This document shows positions 24,601 to 33,714 of a stretch of DNA of 53,108 nt, piece by piece; positions within the stretch are counted from its first letter, which is position 1; each line of letters starts with the position of its first letter. A program made the position numbers and the translations under genes. The stretch is from a virus: positions 1 to 53,108 of IMG/VR virus record IMGVR_UViG_3300023178_000064, one strand, 5' to 3'. The notes beneath the pieces were generated by a model. That model had not been told where the DNA came from. It worked only from the letters and a program-made list of their open reading frames with translations, and made no database searches.

Positions 24601-27143
24601 TTGATGATAATTTTATTACTACGACTACATCGAACACAGATTTAGAACTACGTGCTAGTGGAACTGGCAAAGTTCTTATACCTAACAACAATGTTGTTAT
24701 TAATAATAATTTAACAGTAAATGACGCAAATGTTGTAAATGTTACAGTTGCTCAAGATATACTACTTAATGAAATTGTTATTCCGCCTAGTATTATAGAA
24801 ATAGATGATAATTTTATCAGCACAAAAGTTTCTAATGAAAGTTTAGATTTAAGAGCTAACGGAAGTGGCAACATATTATATGTTGACAACACAACTATTT
24901 CTAACAATTTAAATGTTAATGGCCAAACAAATACTGAAAATATAGAAATTACAGGGACTACAAATATTGTTGGCAATACCAACTTTGCACAAGACTATAA
25001 CTTAACAGGACAATTAACAACAGACAAATTAGTTCTTACTGAAAATTATCAAGACTTTGAACGAGTAGGTATACATGGCAACAAGATTACTTCTCAAGAA
25101 ACTAACACAGACTTAGAATTACGTGCAAGTGGTACAGGCAGGGTAGTAATAGATAATGCAACTTTTGATAGAAATGTTACAGTAAATGATCTAAATGCAA
25201 ATAACATTATTGCTGATCAAAGTTTTGAAGCGGCGTTAATTGATAGTGAAAACATAGAAGCGTTTGGTAATGTTGTAACAACAACTCTTAGCAATAGCGA
25301 TTTAGAATTACGTGCTAATGGCACAGGGCAGGTTATTGTTGATAACGCTAGTTTAAATATATCAAATAATTTTACAGTAAATGATCAAACAGTAATAAAT
25401 GATGATACTACAGTAACAGGATCGTTAAACATAAACGGTGATACTGTTCGTACAGGTAATTCTACGGTTACACTTACAAGCGATTACACAATTAATGGAG
25501 CCTTAACAGTTGATAGAAAAACTGATTTAGGAGACTGGACTATTGACGGAAATGTTTTAGAATATACACAGACAGGTGATGTAGTGCTTGACACCGCAGG
25601 CACAGGTGATGTAGTGTTTACTGATACTGTTGTAAGTAGAGATATGTCAGCAGCAAGTGCGTCATTTGGTAGTCTAAGAATTCTAGATAGTGTTGCATTA
25701 GAAAATATGGTTAGTTCAACTGACATAGAAATATTTGATAACGTAATTACAACAACAAATAGTAATAGTAATTTAGAACTTAGAGCGGCAGGAAATGTTG
25801 AAATTGACAACAACTTTAGTGTTACCGGAACATCTCAAATAGATGGAACTACATCTTTACAAGGTACTGAAATTAATGCTCCTATAACAGTAAATGCAAA
25901 TATTATACAAACTGGTAATAGAGATATTACAGGTGATTATTCTGCTACAAACTTAATTGTTGACAGAAGAACCGATCTCGGAAACTTTACATTCGAAGAT
26001 AGCACAATACTTAATAACAATATCGGAGACATGACTATAACTGGTTCTGGAACTGGAAATGTTGTTATAGAACAAGGTAGAGCAGATAAAAATTTAACAG
26101 CTACAAGTGCAACAAGTAACGGATTTTTTATTGAAAAAGCTGTAGCTGCTAACAAGTTTATAGTTACAGATGATATTGAAATATTTCAAAATGTTATTAC
26201 AACAACAAACAGTAACAGTAATCTAGAATTACGCACAAGCGGCTCAGGAGAAATATATCTAGAAGGTATAAGGGCGTTAGACAGTACATTACAAACGTTT
26301 AGTGGAAATGATCTAACTATAACCAGTAACGAAATATTGTTTGATAGTACTCATAGTATACAGATTCCAATAGGCGATAGCTCACAACGTATTGTAGCAT
26401 CTGTAGCAACAATAGTTCTAGATGGTGGTAACGGTGTAAATGATCCACAGCCTATCACTGTTGATGGTGGTGATGCTGTAACAGTATTTGGTCCAACGGA
26501 TACGTTCTACGACGGTGGAACTTCGCTAGAGCCTAACGGTAACGCCGGCGACATTAGATTTAATACTGATTATGGACTATTTGAAGGATTCAGTCAAGCA
26601 AACCAGTATTTTGGCGGTGTGTTTAGTGAAGACGCACAGACTAATGTTCAAGCACTCAATGACGAAGTTGAATTTAGAGTAGCAGGTACTAAAGTAGGTA
26701 GCGTAGCCTATGACGGTGTTAATATTAGCACATCATTAAAAACAGCAAATATTACTATATCTAATAACATAGTTACATCTGAAAATAATACAGCATTGCA
26801 ATTAGTTCCAAATGGAGCGGGTACTGTTAAGATGTTTGATAATATGTCGTTTGACGACAACAAGATTAAAAATCTTGCAAACGACGATGGTTTACATATT
26901 GTAACTACTGATAACGGATATGTAAAAATTGATACTCAAGTTAGCGGTATAGTATTACCTACCGGTGACAATTCAACTAGAGATGCAACTCCGGTTGTTG
27001 GAGAAATTAGATATAATACAGAAGCACCTGGTGCAGAAATATGGAACGGTACAGAATGGGTATCTGTTGCAGGTGATACTGGTGATGCAGATGCGATAGT
27101 TCTCGGCGAAGCCTTTGACGAATGGACTCTTATACTAGGGTAA
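21603..27143 (+). CDS. Giant fibre protein with beta-helix domain and about 12 repeats
   Basis: The product is 1846 aa. The N-terminal module GRISGPLLFANLERNGIDLA is shared with the protein at 27285 and probably anchors the fibre. Residues about 225-480 form a right-handed beta-helix of the pectate-lyase/DUF1565 type, with YYVSKNGDNDYTGT, PFETIDYAV and GDTIHVFPGEYEE. No catalytic residues can be assigned. The rest is a chain of about 12 copies of a repeat with core DDNFITTTxSNxDLELRASG, spaced by variable strands. The C terminus has the IRYN...W module. It is probably a long trimeric host-contact fibre. AGGAG precedes the ATG. The stop codon lies inside an intrinsic terminator. Confidence 0.85.
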   Translation: MSQVGRISGPLLFANLERNGIDLAFETDLLYLDVNNGKIGIRNNAPTNDLHVLDTTRTTTLYGDTQADIANINFQNSTIQPFPGQLFLDARYKITSSNAKTGDIFIDDNYISTTNSNSNLELRPNGTGRVEVYSDLHTDGNIHATGNITLDGNIIFGDTGDDSTALNDTVTFQTDVNSNIDPTVTEVYDLGKYNKRWLELNTRLVNGVAVESSSFILGGVDLNNRPGKTYYVSKNGDNDYTGTHVQHPFETIDYAVTQATAGDTIHVFPGEYEESTPIVVPAGVTVVGHDLRNTVITPPSSQSSTDIFHLNGESTVANFTIKDFFYDSVNDTGYAFRFAPNATITTRSPYVQNVTVSTQGSTTSASDPRGYASGDAGKGALVDGASVLGTSNEASMLFHAVTFITPGVDALTMTNGVRVEWLNSFTYFADRGLYAVNGATGHLSTDGSTIKYGAELRSIGSANVYGNKGAEADGADTLMYLIQHNFGYIGSGKFVDNDPSRVIQTNETIELNSGKIYYSSTDHLGNFRVGDQFFVDLETGNSTLTIDESTVNALAGLTVTTNGNIAIIDGNKVQNQNIRFSGNTIESLSGEINIDSPASTFINLNGNTNLVGNLDITDNFTFDGTLSLAGDQPTDTVTFNTEFSQDLEPNQDLTFTLGNETKRWNWTYVNDAEIDGVTIETNYITSNESNADLELRASGTGKVNITDQVNINNQLTALGTSTFQNVSLQVLTSNADLEATNFSINDFNIQGNLDIQGEAQLENILIDDNFITTTQSNSDLELRAAGTGEVTTQELVRVNGLLINESTLQTGNVDIAGTVTFGTLETDEIRINNNTIEAFNTNQDLNLDANGTGEVQINSSDVIIQEDLTVNGNTTLQGTDITGSLVHSGNLTQTGNYNIAGEISNGNILIEDNFITTTNSNSDLELRASGTGEVLIPNNDVQVNNNFTVTGASDFQDVTVNGTFLPGFSYQTGDRSFNGNLTISQNLDVTGFAQFEEILVDDNFITTTTSNTDLELRASGTGKVLIPNNNVVINNNLTVNDANVVNVTVAQDILLNEIVIPPSIIEIDDNFISTKVSNESLDLRANGSGNILYVDNTTISNNLNVNGQTNTENIEITGTTNIVGNTNFAQDYNLTGQLTTDKLVLTENYQDFERVGIHGNKITSQETNTDLELRASGTGRVVIDNATFDRNVTVNDLNANNIIADQSFEAALIDSENIEAFGNVVTTTLSNSDLELRANGTGQVIVDNASLNISNNFTVNDQTVINDDTTVTGSLNINGDTVRTGNSTVTLTSDYTINGALTVDRKTDLGDWTIDGNVLEYTQTGDVVLDTAGTGDVVFTDTVVSRDMSAASASFGSLRILDSVALENMVSSTDIEIFDNVITTTNSNSNLELRAAGNVEIDNNFSVTGTSQIDGTTSLQGTEINAPITVNANIIQTGNRDITGDYSATNLIVDRRTDLGNFTFEDSTILNNNIGDMTITGSGTGNVVIEQGRADKNLTATSATSNGFFIEKAVAANKFIVTDDIEIFQNVITTTNSNSNLELRTSGSGEIYLEGIRALDSTLQTFSGNDLTITSNEILFDSTHSIQIPIGDSSQRIVASVATIVLDGGNGVNDPQPITVDGGDAVTVFGPTDTFYDGGTSLEPNGNAGDIRFNTDYGLFEGFSQANQYFGGVFSEDAQTNVQALNDEVEFRVAGTKVGSVAYDGVNISTSLKTANITISNNIVTSENNTALQLVPNGAGTVKMFDNMSFDDNKIKNLANDDGLHIVTTDNGYVKIDTQVSGIVLPTGDNSTRDATPVVGEIRYNTEAPGAEIWNGTEWVSVAGDTGDADAIVLGEAFDEWTLILG
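24342..24397 (+). repeat. 56-bp block identical to 30221-30276
   Basis: This segment of the first repeat fibre, coding for part of an ITTTNSNSDLELRASGTG repeat, is identical over 56 bases to 30221-30276 in the second fibre gene. Flanking sequence is also close, differing mainly at third codon positions. Confidence 0.8.
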
Positions 27144-27156
27144 GTCCACCCTTTTT
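27137..27156 (+). terminator. Intrinsic terminator overlapping the stop of the 1846-aa fibre
   Basis: AGGGT (27137-27141) and ACCCT (27148-27152) form a perfect 5-bp stem with loop AAGTCC, followed by TTTT. The TAA stop codon is within the stem-loop. A late box at 27166 begins the next unit. Confidence 0.65.
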
Positions 27157-27165
27157 CTCTAAAAC

Positions 27166-27173
27166 GATAAATA
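27166..27173 (+). promoter_or_regulatory. T4-like late promoter box GATAAATA
   Basis: CGATAAATAC repeats the form seen at 19078 and follows an intrinsic terminator, marking a new transcription unit for the second giant fibre gene. Confidence 0.6.
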
Positions 27174-27177
27174 CTAT

Positions 27178-27284
27178 TAATGCAGCATAGACCAATGTTG
27201 CAGGGTCAAACTGTGGTTAGCCAGCAAAGAGCGAGAGCTGAAAATTTAGGCTAGAGGGACAGGATCCCCGTGTAAGGAGAAGAG
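27178..27284 (+). other. Structured 5' leader of the second fibre gene
   Basis: The leader holds GCAGCAT-AGACCA-ATGTTGC (7 bp with one G-U), a TAGCC...GGCTA stem enclosing AGC/GCT, and GGG-ACAGGAT-CCC just before AAGGAG. It may control translation or stability. No known riboswitch was recognised. Confidence 0.4.
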
Positions 27285-30092
27285 ATGGCTGTAGGTCGCA
27301 TATCAGGTCCGCTCTTGAAGTCTAATTTGATTCGTAATGGAATCGATTTAGCTTTTGAGACAGACTTATTATATCTAGATGTTAACAATCAGCGAATTGG
27401 TGTTAAAACTAATGCTCCATCACACGACTTACACGTTAACGGCACAACACGTACAACCAACTTAATAGTAGACAATATAGCAGAAATTGCTGATATTACT
27501 ATTTCTGGTAATACTATTCAAAGTGCAAATACTCTTAATCTTCTTACAACTGGCGCCGATAGTGTTGTTTATCAACGTCAACTTGACATTCAAAGCATTT
27601 CAATATTTGACAATGTAATTAATACAAACGATTCTAATGCAAATTTAGAATTACGTCCTAACGGCACAGGCCAAGTAGAAGTTTATTCAAATTTACAAGT
27701 TGAAGGTAATATACATGCAACGGGTAATATTAGTGCTGATGGCAATATTACACTAGGTGATGCAGATACAGATAATGTTACTTTTAACTCCGCTGTTGCA
27801 AGTGATATTATTCCAGATCAAACAGACACTTATAAATTAGGTAACAGTGTTAAAAGATGGGATGATGTCTGGCTACAAAATCTAAACGCAACAACAATTA
27901 ACAGTTCAGATCTTCTTGTTGACGGTATTGACATGACTCTACGTCAAGGTAACATTTATTATGTTGCTGAAAATGGAGATGATACTAGAACAGGAACACA
28001 TCCTCAAGATCCGTTTGCTACAATAGAACAAGCATTAAGTGTAGCAACAACAGGCGATACTGTTTACATTTATCCAGGCGCTTATGAAGAAGTATTTCCT
28101 TTAACTGTTCCAGTAGGAGTAACAGTTAAAGGACACTCATTAAGAAGCGTTACAATAACTCCTACAGCAGGCACGAATACAAATGATGCATTTTTACTAA
28201 ATGGTGAAACTACTGTAGAAGATATTACAATTAAAGACTTTTATAGTCCAGGATTTGCATTTAAATTTGCAAACAATATGACTGTTACAAGCAGAAGTCC
28301 TTACATTAGAAACGTTACAGTTATTACAAAAGGTTCAACACTTACAGCAGAAGATCCAAGAGGATTTAATGCAGGAGACGCAGGTGGCGGCGCATATTTA
28401 GACGGTAGTGTTGTAAATGCAAATTCAAAAGAAGCAAGTTGTTTATTCCATGCTGTTACATTTATAACACCCGGTGTTGACACACTACAAGCAACTAACG
28501 GTGTTAGAGTAGAATGGCTTAACTCATTTACATATTTTGCTAATAGAGGCTTGTATGCGTTTGACGGCACAGCAGGAAAGTATAACGATGGTAAAACGTT
28601 TGTTAGACTAGGCGGCATAAGCGGCGGCACATTCCAAGCAGGCGATACAGTTACATTTACAAGTACAGACAGTTCAACTGTTTTAAATGTAAATGTTGAA
28701 AGTGTAGACAACGATGTACTTGTAATTGACGGCAAAAATATTGACTTTATAGATTTTGATACAACACCGCAAAGTATTTCAAACGGTTCGGGCGTAACAG
28801 CAACAACAATACTTAATCATGATGTAAGAGACTTTGGTGCAGAAATAAGAATGATTGGCTCTGCATCGGTTTACGGTAATTATGGATTATACGGCGACGG
28901 CCCGGGTGTAATTGTTTATGCTATTGGACAAAATCTAGCATACATTGGTAATGGTAAAGAAGTTACTAATGACCCAGGTACTGTATTACAAGATAACGAA
29001 GTTATTGAATTAAATGATGCTAAGATTAGATATAACTCAGTAGACCATAAAGGTGATTTTAGAGTTGGTGACCTATTTTATGTTAACCAAGATGACGGTA
29101 CTGTAAACTTTGTTGCAAATGCACTTAATGTAGATTTAACTTCAGGTGTAACATTTACAAGTGGCGGTAATTCAACTTTTGTAAGCGGTGATAGAATTGA
29201 CACTGGTAACTTAAGAATAAGTGGAAATACTATAGAAAGTTTAAGTGGTAATATAAACATAAGTCCACTTACACAAACATTAAATTTAAACAGCGATGTT
29301 AATGTTGCAGGTAGTTTAGATGTTACTGGTAATGTAACTATTGGTGGCAACATCACAATAGGTGATCAAGCAACTGATACTATACAAATAGTTGCAGGTA
29401 TTGACAGTGACCTAATACCTAATCTAGATACAACATATAATTTAGGTAATCCATCTAAGATGTGGAAATACCTTTATACTAATGGAGCAGATTTTGGCGA
29501 CATTAGAATAACAAATAACTTTATTGAAACAACTGTTTCGAATGCAGATTTAGAATTACGTGCTAGTGGAACAGGTAAGATACTAGTACCAAATTCAAAT
29601 GTTGAAATTACAAATGACTTAATAGTTGGAGGAGATTCTACATTCCAAGACGTTGATATTCTTGGTAACTTGACTATTGGCGGTGATATTACACAAACTG
29701 GTAACCAAACAGTTATTGGTGATGTTGCTGTTGGCGGTAATCTATCAGTAACAGGACAAGCTCAGTTTGAAGAAATACTAATCGACGATAACTTTATTAC
29801 AACTACTAGTTCAAACGCAGACTTAGAACTTAGAGCTAATGGAACTGGTGAAGTATTAATTCCTAATAACACATTTAGAATCAGTAACGATTTAATTGCT
29901 GATTCTGTGCAAGCAAATACACTAGTTGCAACTACAGTAGATGCTACTGATTTTATAAATGGTACAATTAGAATTGATAATAATCACATACAAGTAACTA
30001 CAGCAGACACTGACTTGTTTATTGATGCTGCAGGCACAGGTGATGTAAAAATCAACAGTAGTGATGTTGTTATACAGCAAAATCTACTGTAA
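27285..30092 (+). CDS. Second giant repeat fibre, N-terminal part (frameshifted)
   Basis: The first 935 codons are paralogous to the protein at 21603. They share the anchor GRISGPLLKSNLIRNGIDLA, a pectate-lyase-like beta-helix (YYVAENGDDTRTGTHPQDPF, then GDTVYIYPGAYEE) and then repeats with DDNFITTT cores. The frame ends at a TAA at 30090 in the sequence AATCTACTGTAA. Inserting one A gives AAT CTA ACT GTA, encoding NLTVNG as in the matching repeats, and restores a frame running to 32938. The restored protein would be about 1884 aa, close to the 1846-aa paralogue. AAGGAG precedes the ATG. Confidence 0.85.
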   Translation: MAVGRISGPLLKSNLIRNGIDLAFETDLLYLDVNNQRIGVKTNAPSHDLHVNGTTRTTNLIVDNIAEIADITISGNTIQSANTLNLLTTGADSVVYQRQLDIQSISIFDNVINTNDSNANLELRPNGTGQVEVYSNLQVEGNIHATGNISADGNITLGDADTDNVTFNSAVASDIIPDQTDTYKLGNSVKRWDDVWLQNLNATTINSSDLLVDGIDMTLRQGNIYYVAENGDDTRTGTHPQDPFATIEQALSVATTGDTVYIYPGAYEEVFPLTVPVGVTVKGHSLRSVTITPTAGTNTNDAFLLNGETTVEDITIKDFYSPGFAFKFANNMTVTSRSPYIRNVTVITKGSTLTAEDPRGFNAGDAGGGAYLDGSVVNANSKEASCLFHAVTFITPGVDTLQATNGVRVEWLNSFTYFANRGLYAFDGTAGKYNDGKTFVRLGGISGGTFQAGDTVTFTSTDSSTVLNVNVESVDNDVLVIDGKNIDFIDFDTTPQSISNGSGVTATTILNHDVRDFGAEIRMIGSASVYGNYGLYGDGPGVIVYAIGQNLAYIGNGKEVTNDPGTVLQDNEVIELNDAKIRYNSVDHKGDFRVGDLFYVNQDDGTVNFVANALNVDLTSGVTFTSGGNSTFVSGDRIDTGNLRISGNTIESLSGNINISPLTQTLNLNSDVNVAGSLDVTGNVTIGGNITIGDQATDTIQIVAGIDSDLIPNLDTTYNLGNPSKMWKYLYTNGADFGDIRITNNFIETTVSNADLELRASGTGKILVPNSNVEITNDLIVGGDSTFQDVDILGNLTIGGDITQTGNQTVIGDVAVGGNLSVTGQAQFEEILIDDNFITTTSSNADLELRANGTGEVLIPNNTFRISNDLIADSVQANTLVATTVDATDFINGTIRIDNNHIQVTTADTDLFIDAAGTGDVKINSSDVVIQQNLL

Positions 30093-32938
30093 ATGGAGCA
30101 ACCAGTTTACAGAATACTCAAATTACAGGAACAATAACACATACTGGCGATACTACACAGACTGGTAATTTTAATATTGCTGGTGAAATTAGTAATGGCA
30201 ATATTCTAATAGAAGATAATTTTATTACTACAACAAACAGTAATAGTGATTTAGAACTACGTGCTAGTGGAACCGGTGAAATATTAATTCCAGATAATAA
30301 TGTACAAATTAATAATAACCTGACTGTAAGCGGTACAACTGATCTACAAGATACTACAGTAAATGGTACATTTACACTTACAGGTGATTTAAACCAAACA
30401 GGTGATGCAACTATTACAGGAAGTGTAACAGTTACACAAGATTTAGATGTTTCGGGTGCAGCACAGTTCGAAGAAATATTAATTGACGACAATTTCATTA
30501 CTACAACAACTTCTAATACAAATTTAGAACTACGTGCTAGTGGAACTGGTATTGTTTTAATACCAAATGCAAATGTTGAAATTACAAATGATTTAGATGT
30601 ACAAGGCACACTAACAGTTAATGATATTAACAGTTCAGGAACCATAACAGCAAATAGATTTAGTACTGGTGATATTTTAATTGACGACAACTTTATTACA
30701 ACGACACAGAGTAATAGCAATTTAGAATTACGTGCAAACGGCACTGGCGAAATAATTGTTCCTAATAATGATGTAACATTTCAAAATGCTGTAACTGTTG
30801 AAGGATTAACAACATTATCTGATACAACCGTAAATGGAACATTACAAGTACAAGGAAATGTAACACATACCGGTGATATTCAAGTTATTGGTACAAGCAC
30901 ACTTGACAAGGTTGTTGTAAATCAAACTCTTCAATTAGAAGAAATATTAATTGATGATAATTTTATAACAACAACTAGCTCAAATGCTGATTTAGAATTA
31001 AGTGCAAACGGCACAGGACAAGTTATTGTTCCTAATAATGATGTTGTTATTACAAATGATCTTGATGTTAACGGAACATTTACTGTTAATAACATAAACA
31101 GCTCAGGTACAATTACAGCAAATAGTTATTCAACTGGTGATATTTTAATTGACGATAATTTTATCACTACTACATTAAGTAATAGCGATTTAGAATTACG
31201 AGCTAATGGAACTGGTGAAGTTCTTATTCCTAATAATGACGTACAAATTGATAATAATTTAAATGTTGACGGTAGTGCAACATTATCTAATACAACCATA
31301 AATGGTGCGTTTAATCATACAGGGGATACTGTTCAAGTTGGCGATTACACACAAACAGGTAATGCAAATTATACAGGTAATTTAGTTGTATCAGGTGACT
31401 CTCAATTTGAAAATATTCAAATTACAGGCAATGTTATACAAACTACACTTAGCAATAGTGATTTAGAATTTAAAACATCAGGTACTGGTAGCGTATTAAT
31501 TCCAAGTGCAAACGTAAATGTTACTGGTGATTTAACTGTTGTTGGACAACTCACAGTTGGTGATATTCAAAGCACAGGAACAATTGAAGCAAATAACTTT
31601 ACTACTGGTGATATACTAATTGATGATAATTTTATCACAACTACAACGTCTAACAGCGACCTAGAGCTTAGGGCTAATGGAACTGGCATAGTAGTAGTCC
31701 AGGACAGTTTGCAAGCAACACAAGACCTTACAGTAAGCGGAAACACTACTTTAAACAGTGATGTAACTATTAACGGAGATGTTACACATACAGGTACAAC
31801 AGTACAAACTGGAAACTTTACACAAACTGGTACAACAGATGTTACAGGAAACTTAACTGTAACAGGAGATGCCGATTTTGAAGGTATTAGACTTGCAGGA
31901 AATTCAATAATAGGCACACAATCAAATGCTGATATTGAAATTAAAACATCCGGTACTGGAGATATATTATTTCCAAACAATGACTTACAAGTAACAAATG
32001 ATTTTGTTGTAGGAGGCACACTAACTGTTGGAAACTTAACAGCGACAGGTATTATCGAAGCTGACAGTTTTACAACAGGTGATATATTAATTGATGATAA
32101 CTTTATTACTACAACTTTAAGTAACAGTAATTTAGAACTACGTGCAAATGGCACTGGTGGTATTATTGCAGAAAACTTTACCATCAACGAAAGCACAATA
32201 TCTACAACAACAGATGATATGACAATTAGCCCTGCTACTGGTTATACAAAGTTTGCTGGTACTGGTGCTATAAATGTTCCAGTTGGTACAACATTACAAA
32301 GACCTTCAAGTCCACAAGTAGGACAAATTCGTTATAATCAAGATTTAAGTAGATACGAAGGATATAACGGAACTAATTGGATTATATTACAAGGTGTTGA
32401 AGATTTAGACGGTAACACAAAAGTTACAGCAGAACTTGTTGAAGGCCAAAATGATAATATTATTAGATTCTACACAGATAATACAGTTAGAGCTAATATC
32501 GATTCAAATAGATTCTATGCAGATAGATTTGAAGTAGATGATGTACAAATAGAGCAAAACACAATCAGCACACTTACTACTGATCAAGACTTGGTGTTAA
32601 GTGCCGCAGGTACTGGTAGAGTAGTAATAGAAAACTTTGCCTTCGAAGACAATAGGATTATAAATACAGTATCGAATAGTATTACTCTTTTTGAAAACAC
32701 TAATAACGGATATGTTAAGTTTAGTGGAACAGGTGGACTTGTAATACCAAGTGGTACTAGTGCAGAAAGACCTGCGGTTGCTTATAGAGAAATAGGCATG
32801 GCCAGGTTTAACACTGAAGACGACAGGGTTGAAATATTCGACGGAGTAAACTGGGCCTCTTCAGCTGGTGCAGGATCTGGTATTAATCCATCAGATGCAG
32901 CAGACTTAGCAATTGAAACAGTTTTATACTTAGGATAA
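30089..32938 (+). CDS. Second giant repeat fibre, C-terminal part (frameshifted)
   Basis: This frame is open for 950 codons. It has no ATG, GTG or TTG codon before the TTG at 31709, so a gene caller would see only the last 409 residues. It carries about ten copies of the DDNFITTTxSNxDLELRAxGTG repeat (about 14 in the whole gene), then two end modules: PQVGQIRYNQDLSRYEGYNG, and REIGMARFNTEDDRVEIFDG followed by VNWA. It ends IETVLYLG. It is certainly the continuation of the part starting at 27285, since the repeats continue in register across the break. Confidence 0.85.
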   Translation, partial: VNGATSLQNTQITGTITHTGDTTQTGNFNIAGEISNGNILIEDNFITTTNSNSDLELRASGTGEILIPDNNVQINNNLTVSGTTDLQDTTVNGTFTLTGDLNQTGDATITGSVTVTQDLDVSGAAQFEEILIDDNFITTTTSNTNLELRASGTGIVLIPNANVEITNDLDVQGTLTVNDINSSGTITANRFSTGDILIDDNFITTTQSNSNLELRANGTGEIIVPNNDVTFQNAVTVEGLTTLSDTTVNGTLQVQGNVTHTGDIQVIGTSTLDKVVVNQTLQLEEILIDDNFITTTSSNADLELSANGTGQVIVPNNDVVITNDLDVNGTFTVNNINSSGTITANSYSTGDILIDDNFITTTLSNSDLELRANGTGEVLIPNNDVQIDNNLNVDGSATLSNTTINGAFNHTGDTVQVGDYTQTGNANYTGNLVVSGDSQFENIQITGNVIQTTLSNSDLEFKTSGTGSVLIPSANVNVTGDLTVVGQLTVGDIQSTGTIEANNFTTGDILIDDNFITTTTSNSDLELRANGTGIVVVQDSLQATQDLTVSGNTTLNSDVTINGDVTHTGTTVQTGNFTQTGTTDVTGNLTVTGDADFEGIRLAGNSIIGTQSNADIEIKTSGTGDILFPNNDLQVTNDFVVGGTLTVGNLTATGIIEADSFTTGDILIDDNFITTTLSNSNLELRANGTGGIIAENFTINESTISTTTDDMTISPATGYTKFAGTGAINVPVGTTLQRPSSPQVGQIRYNQDLSRYEGYNGTNWIILQGVEDLDGNTKVTAELVEGQNDNIIRFYTDNTVRANIDSNRFYADRFEVDDVQIEQNTISTLTTDQDLVLSAAGTGRVVIENFAFEDNRIINTVSNSITLFENTNNGYVKFSGTGGLVIPSGTSAERPAVAYREIGMARFNTEDDRVEIFDGVNWASSAGAGSGINPSDAADLAIETVLYLG
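30221..30276 (+). repeat. 56-bp block identical to 24342-24397
   Basis: This is the second copy of the identical block described at 24342, in the frameshifted fibre gene and about 135 bp after the frameshift. It suggests recent recombination or gene conversion between the two fibre genes. Confidence 0.8.
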
Positions 32939-32941
32939 TAA

Positions 32942-33271
32942 ATGGCAACGATATTTAAAAATAAAGTTATTAACAATGTAGGCACACAACCTATAGACAT
33001 TATTGAAACTAACTCGGCAACTAGAGCCACTGTTATCGGGTTAAGTTTAACAAATCTTACTGATAGTTTTGTTTATGTAAGTGTGTTAATGAAAGACGAT
33101 ACAAGTGTAACTGGACATTATATTAAAGATACGTTGCTACCAGCAAATACTAGTTTGCGAGTTGTTGCAACAGGCGAAAAATTAATAGTTGCACCTGATA
33201 ATATTGTCCAAGTAGTAGCAAGTACAGATGATGCTGTAGACGCTATAGCAAGTTATGTGGAGATAGTATAA
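32942..33271 (+). CDS. Small beta-rich virion protein (family A)
   Basis: The 109-aa product begins MATIFKNKVINNVGTQPIDI and has the same strand layout as the proteins at 20672 and 46807: VIGLSLTNLT, then LLPANTSLRVVATGEKLIVA and a final YVEIV. The first 15 residues also resemble the N-terminal module of the distal receptor-binding genes (MAxLKNTxINDxG). It overlaps the next gene by one base. Function unassigned; an adaptor or capping role between fibres is plausible. Confidence 0.65.
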   Translation: MATIFKNKVINNVGTQPIDIIETNSATRATVIGLSLTNLTDSFVYVSVLMKDDTSVTGHYIKDTLLPANTSLRVVATGEKLIVAPDNIVQVVASTDDAVDAIASYVEIV

Positions 33272-33714
33272 TGAGTCATTATATAGGAAGTAATCCAACA
33301 GACGTACAAAACGGATTTATCAAAAGATATTTTTACGGTTTACGTAGGAATGATGATGGTGAATTATTTTTAGTTAGAGTTGATCAACTTGCAGGCGGAG
33401 ACTCAAACAGTGTTACAATTAACGATTTAGGTATATCAGAAGAAAACTTTTTAGATTTTGAAGAAGGTATTGATTACTTAGATGGTATTGATGAAAATAA
33501 AGATATTGTTTATCCTAACTTGCGTTACCCTCAACTACGTTGGGACGGTAGAAGTTTAACATATTATATTGAAGCAGGCACAGGACATTTTGTACAATCA
33601 GTTAGTGAAAAAGTAACATTCGAAGATAATATTAGTTCACCAGCATACGGTGAAGGTGTAGATAATGCGGTATTGCTTCCTGGTGAAACAGGCGGACCAG
33701 GACCAGGATACTAG
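33271..33714 (+). CDS. Unrecognised small virion protein
   Basis: The 147-aa product begins MSHYIGSNPTDVQNGFIKRY, followed by an acidic segment (FEEGIDYLDGIDENKDI) and RYPQLRWDGRSLTYYIEAG. The Gly/Pro-rich tail is GETGGPGPGY. Its start is coupled to the gene before it (TAATG). It lies between two giant fibre genes and is likely a fibre-associated structural protein. I do not recognise a family. Confidence 0.6.
   Translation: MSHYIGSNPTDVQNGFIKRYFYGLRRNDDGELFLVRVDQLAGGDSNSVTINDLGISEENFLDFEEGIDYLDGIDENKDIVYPNLRYPQLRWDGRSLTYYIEAGTGHFVQSVSEKVTFEDNISSPAYGEGVDNAVLLPGETGGPGPGY

Noticed and set aside
30118-32196. Two minus-strand open frames of about 208 codons within the frameshifted fibre
   Set aside because: They are antisense shadows of the repeats; the same antisense pattern recurs at every repeat copy, as expected from codon bias.
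21603-32938. CRISPR-like spaced repeats
   Set aside because: The repeats are in-frame protein modules with third-position variation and lengths of 200 bp or more, not short identical repeats with unique spacers.
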